From an uncultured Opitutales bacterium (lineage in GTDB: Bacteria > Verrucomicrobiota > Verrucomicrobiia > Opitutales > Oceanipulchritudinaceae): 34,876 bases of DNA. This document shows, piece after piece, positions 28,522 to 34,876 of this stretch. Within the stretch, counting starts at the first letter, position 1. Every line of letters starts with the position of its first letter. The notes under the pieces were generated by a model that had not been told where the DNA came from, ran no database searches, and was given only the letters and a program-made list of their open reading frames with translations. The stretch is taken from positions 1 through 34,876 of the forward strand of contig CAJXMX010000008.1 in assembly GCA_913056355.1 (NCBI GenBank), in the 5' to 3' direction. Made by a program: the position numbers and the translations under genes.

Positions 28522-29205
28522 ATGAACAAAAAGCGAGCGGGTTTCAGTCTGATAGAGATGCTGATGGTGCTGGGTGTGATGGCCATTCTCATGGGCATGC
28601 TGGTTCCCTCGGTGGGAGTGGTCCGGGAAAAGGCCCAGCGCATGGCCACCGGACAGAAGCTGCGCCAGATCGGGCTGGCCGTGGCCACCTACCACAGCAT
28701 GACCGGCCGCAGCCTGAGTGGAAGCGACCTCGGCGACTGGATGGCGCGGCTGGCGGCTGAGACGGGGGTCCGCGAGGCGGGACTGTATCTTTTCGAGGAG
28801 GATCCCCTCCTGGCCCAGGTGGCGGAAGCGATGCCGCCCGTCCTGGTCCAGCCGGGCATCGGCAGCTCATGGGAGCCGGTTGCCGGGTTCGACAGCTGGC
28901 CGGTCGGGGTGGCGGTGGTCAGCGGTACCAGCACGGCCTCGAATCCGTCGACGACCCCGGTGGCCTGGACCCGCGGACTGGGGACCGACGGCCGATGGGC
29001 CTCCTTTGGCGAATCCAGGCCCGGCGTCTATGGGGATCGGGGAGGCTTCATTGTCTTCCTCGACGGTCATGTGGAATTTTACCGGGACCTTTCCGAGGAC
29101 GGCGGCCAGCTGGTAAACTACAGCGACGGCCGGCCCACGGCCAACATCGTCGAGGCCATCGGACCCGGAACCACCGTCTTCGATTACCGGGGCCGGGTCT
29201 TCTGA
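28522..29205 (+). CDS. Type II secretion/type IV pilin-like prepilin (orphan)
   Basis: MNKKRAGFSLIEMLMVLGVMAILMGMLVPS: class III prepilin peptidase site (G|FSLIE) and N-terminal helix; VFLDGHVEFY near C-terminus as in verrucomicrobial prepilin-like proteins. Confidence 0.85.
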   Translation: MNKKRAGFSLIEMLMVLGVMAILMGMLVPSVGVVREKAQRMATGQKLRQIGLAVATYHSMTGRSLSGSDLGDWMARLAAETGVREAGLYLFEEDPLLAQVAEAMPPVLVQPGIGSSWEPVAGFDSWPVGVAVVSGTSTASNPSTTPVAWTRGLGTDGRWASFGESRPGVYGDRGGFIVFLDGHVEFYRDLSEDGGQLVNYSDGRPTANIVEAIGPGTTVFDYRGRVF

Positions 29206-29251
29206 TCCGCTCCGGTGCCAGTGCCGCGGATACGGTTTGCGGCGGGTGCGG

Positions 29252-30202
29252 CTAATCCGCCTCGGCCATGGCGCGGAGGTGTTCCTTCACGGACTCGGCC
29301 AGGGCTTCCAGGTTGTATCCGCCCTCCAGCATGGAGACCACACGGCCATGGGCGGACTCCTCCGCTATTTCCAGAACCCAGCGGGTCATGTGGTAGTAGT
29401 CGCGGGCATCCAGTTCGATGTCGGCCAGCGGGTCCTCCCGGTGGGCGTCGAATCCGGCTGAAATGAGGATCAGCTGGGGCTGGAAGGCCCGGATTTCCGG
29501 GGCCAGGTCGTGCTCCCAGGACTCATGGTAGAGATCGATGCCGGCGCCGAAAGGGAGGGGGCAGTTGACCGTCATTCCCTTCCCGGCACCGGTGCCCGTC
29601 TCATGGGATTCCCCGGTGTGGGGATATAGCGGCAACTGGTGCAGGCTGCAGAAGAGGACGGTGGGGCTGCCGTAGAAGATGTCCTGGGTCCCGTTCCCGT
29701 GGTGGACGTCCCAGTCAACGATGCAGACCCGTTCCAGGCCGTAGACCTCGAGGGCGTAATTGGCGGCGATGGCCACGTTGTTGAAGAGGCAGAAGCCCAT
29801 GGCCTGTTCCTCGCTGGCGTGGTGGCCCGGGGGACGGGTCAGGCAAAAGGCCCGCTGGTATCCTTCCTGCATGACGGAATCCACAGCCTGGATGGCCGCC
29901 CCCGCCGAAAGCAGGGCGGCGCGGTAGGATTCCTGGCAGACGGCGGTTTCCCCCATGTCGACAAAATGCTTTCCGCGCAGGCAGGATTCCTCGATGAACT
30001 GCCGGTACTCGGCCGTGTGGATCCGCTCGATCCAGCGCACCTCGGCAGGTTCGGGCAGTTGCCAGTGGATCAACGAGGCGAAACGCGAGGCATCCAGCGC
30101 GGCCTTGGCCACAGTCAGGCGGGCCACGGTCTCGGGATGCTGCGGTCCCGTGTCGTGCAGCAGGCAATCGGGGTGATAGTAGACGGCAACGGGGCGTGCC
30201 AT
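29252..30202 (-). CDS. Histone deacetylase family protein (AcuC/AphA-like)
   Basis: RPPGHHASEEQAMGFCLFNNVAIAANYAL, IVDWDVHHGNGTQDIFY, LILISAGFDAHREDPLA motifs. Confidence 0.93.
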   Translation of the reverse strand: MARPVAVYYHPDCLLHDTGPQHPETVARLTVAKAALDASRFASLIHWQLPEPAEVRWIERIHTAEYRQFIEESCLRGKHFVDMGETAVCQESYRAALLSAGAAIQAVDSVMQEGYQRAFCLTRPPGHHASEEQAMGFCLFNNVAIAANYALEVYGLERVCIVDWDVHHGNGTQDIFYGSPTVLFCSLHQLPLYPHTGESHETGTGAGKGMTVNCPLPFGAGIDLYHESWEHDLAPEIRAFQPQLILISAGFDAHREDPLADIELDARDYYHMTRWVLEIAEESAHGRVVSMLEGGYNLEALAESVKEHLRAMAEAD

Positions 30203-30294
30203 AAGCCTCATTGATACATATCCGAGGCTCATCGCCAAGCCTGATGATGGGCCAATCTCCGCAGGGACGCGGGTTGTCAAATTCCCCAAAAATC

Positions 30295-30322
30295 CGGGGA
30301 CCCCGGAATTCCGGGGTCCCCG
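30295..30322 (-). terminator. 28-bp perfect palindrome followed (minus strand) by a T run; candidate intrinsic terminator of nrdJ
   Basis: cggggaccccggaattccggggtccccg is self-reverse-complementary; minus-strand continuation is gatttttgggg. Confidence 0.7.
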
Positions 30323-30347
30323 CGTCTAGTTTGGTTGTCAGGAGAAA

Positions 30348-33302
<2,955 letters not shown>

Positions 33303-33368
33303 TGAGCTGGAGTTCGGTATTGAGAGCGGTTGATGGTGAATATGTTAAGAAGTTTGTGAATAAGCTGT

Positions 33369-33416
33369 TAACAATATATTGGGGGTAAACCCTTTTGTAA
33401 CCCCAAGATATTGTGT
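33369..33416 (-). promoter_or_regulatory. Two NrdR-box-like sites upstream of nrdJ
   Basis: caatatattg (33372-33381) matches the CWATATATWG core exactly; caagatattgtgt (33404-33416) matches core with one mismatch plus TGT flank; 32 bp apart. Confidence 0.65.
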
Positions 33417-33507
33417 TGTACAACAAAAATATTTCTGCCCTGGCTGAAAAGGCCAAAATTCCGGGCTTCCCTGTAATTACCAAAACTTGGCCCTGGAATT
33501 ACAGGCG

Positions 33508-34518
33508 CTAATGGCCTTGCCGGAGCAGTTCCCGGATCCAGCGCCGGTGGGGCCCGGAGAGGGAAACCGAAGCCAGCTCCCCGAGGGCGATCCAGCGGGT
33601 TTCCGGCCGGGAAAGGCAACTTCCGAGAAGGGGGTCGGCGGGGGAAATGGAATGGATCGATTCCCGGATCCGCTCCGAGGAAATTCCGCGGGACCGGGTC
33701 AGCAGGGGCGGGCCCGGCGGAGCCTTGGGAAGGGTCGGCAGCTCGGCCATGCCGGCCAGGCGGCTGGCCTTTTCATTGTTGAAATGCAGGAGCAGGCGGT
33801 CTCCATCCCGGACCCAGGCCCGGTGGACTTCGCGGCGGAGGGTGGCCTTGCGGGGGATCACGGGAATGGATTCCTGCGTCCCCGCGGCCCGGGCCCGGCA
33901 GTGGTCGCTGACCGGGCAGAGGAGGCAGGCCGGCCGGACCTTGCGGCAGACGACGGCCCCCAGTTCCATCAGGGCCTCGTTGAAATCGCCCGGGCGGGAG
34001 TCATCCATCAACTCCCGGGCCAATGGGAGGAGCCGTTTCTGGGCCTCCGCGGAGGACTTGACCGGGCCGGCGTCGTTGTTGAGCCGGCAGAGCACGCGGA
34101 TCACGTTCCCGTCGATGACCGGTTCCGGCAATCCCTGGGCGATGCTGGAAATGGCGGCCGCGGTGTAGGGGCCGATGCCCGGGCGCTGGCGCCATTCACC
34201 GGTATCCCGGGGCACCCCCTTCTCGACAATGGAGCGGGCCAGGCGATGCAGGTTGCGGGCCCGGGAATAGTAGCCCAGTCCCTCCCATTCCCGGAGGACC
34301 GCTTCCTCGCTCGCCGAGGCCAGGCTGGCAAAGTCCGGAAACCGCTTCATCCAGCGGTCGAAATAGGGGAGGACGGTCTCGACCTGGGTCTGCTGGAGCA
34401 TGAACTCGGAGACCACGGTCCGGTACAGGGAGGTCTCGGCCCGCCAGGGAAGGTCCCGCTTTTCGCGGTCGAACCACCGCAGGAGCCGCTTCCGAAAATC
34501 TGAGAATTCCCCTCGCAT
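33508..34518 (-). CDS. mutY: A/G-specific adenine glycosylase
   Basis: DLPWRAETSLYRTVVSEFMLQQTQVETVLPYFDRWMKRFP, RPGIGPYTAAAISSIAQG, VIDGNVIRVLCR, Fe-S cluster CRKVRPACLLCPVSDHC. Confidence 0.95.
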   Translation of the reverse strand: MRGEFSDFRKRLLRWFDREKRDLPWRAETSLYRTVVSEFMLQQTQVETVLPYFDRWMKRFPDFASLASASEEAVLREWEGLGYYSRARNLHRLARSIVEKGVPRDTGEWRQRPGIGPYTAAAISSIAQGLPEPVIDGNVIRVLCRLNNDAGPVKSSAEAQKRLLPLARELMDDSRPGDFNEALMELGAVVCRKVRPACLLCPVSDHCRARAAGTQESIPVIPRKATLRREVHRAWVRDGDRLLLHFNNEKASRLAGMAELPTLPKAPPGPPLLTRSRGISSERIRESIHSISPADPLLGSCLSRPETRWIALGELASVSLSGPHRRWIRELLRQGH

Positions 34519-34565
34519 GCAAAAGGGAAAAACCTAGATTCCTTAGGCATTCGATAAAATTCCCG

Positions 34566-34876
34566 ATGAAAAAGAAAAAAAGCGGCGACAGCGACGAACC
34601 CCAGGTCAAGACCCTCTACACGATCACCCTCAATCCGGAGCAGCTGGAGAAGCTGGAGGAGGTCTGTGACAAGCGGGTGTACGGCTACTACCACGTGGAT
34701 CACAGCCTGTTCGCCTTCAAGGGTCCGCATGACCAGGTCAACATCGTGGCCTACAAGAGCGGCAAGGTGGTGATCCAGGGCAAGGGGACGGAATCCTTTG
34801 TCCAGAACGTCCTGGAAGCGGAAATTACCGGCGATCCACGGATGGGGTACGACGAGATCCACCACCCGGAATGGTA
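34566..34876 (+). CDS. rnhC: Ribonuclease HIII, N-terminal part (3' truncated by window)
   Basis: ATG 34566; VKTLYTITLNPEQLEKLEEVC...FAFKGPHDQVNIVAYKSGKVVIQGKGTESFVQNVLEAEITGDPRMGYDEIHHPEW: RNase HIII N-terminal (TBP-like) domain. Confidence 0.85.
   Translation, partial: MKKKKSGDSDEPQVKTLYTITLNPEQLEKLEEVCDKRVYGYYHVDHSLFAFKGPHDQVNIVAYKSGKVVIQGKGTESFVQNVLEAEITGDPRMGYDEIHHPEW

Overview
High-GC bacterial chromosomal window, probably Verrucomicrobiota (Opitutae-like); this taxonomic guess comes from gene content and was not tested. The left 12.7 kb is a co-directional respiratory cluster. It starts with the end of a heavy-metal P-type ATPase (CcoI-like), followed by a full alternative complex III set (ActA pentaheme cytochrome, ActB, ActC, ActD, ActE, ActF). 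Next come a small single-TM protein of unknown function, a CcoS-like assembly protein, and a cbb3-type oxidase (CcoN, CcoO, and a monoheme CcoP-like protein with an acidic tail). The rest is mostly housekeeping or ordinary genes: YugP-type Zn-protease, pyrE, a CbiX-like two-domain protein, M20 peptidase, two TM2 proteins, a DUF2059 protein, a GPH-type transporter, two tandem ADOP/MacB-type orphan permeases, an IS200-like/RAYT transposase, a DUF445 protein, a ligase-associated-type MBL exonuclease, a CHAD protein, an orphan prepilin, a HDAC-family deacetylase, class II RNR (nrdJ), mutY and the start of an RNase HIII. The most unusual non-coding structures are: (i) a palindrome-packed convergent intergenic region at 12.68-13.04 kb, with five hairpins at exact 31-bp periodicity whose stems covary; (ii) a 189-bp nested inverted repeat directly downstream of the RAYT gene; (iii) paired NrdR-box-like sites upstream of nrdJ; (iv) heptamer repeats against the pyrE start codon; (v) a 9-bp microsatellite that occurs both intergenically and in frame inside a gene. 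No CRISPR array, rRNA or tRNA was recognised. No clearly novel defence or biosynthetic system is evident.
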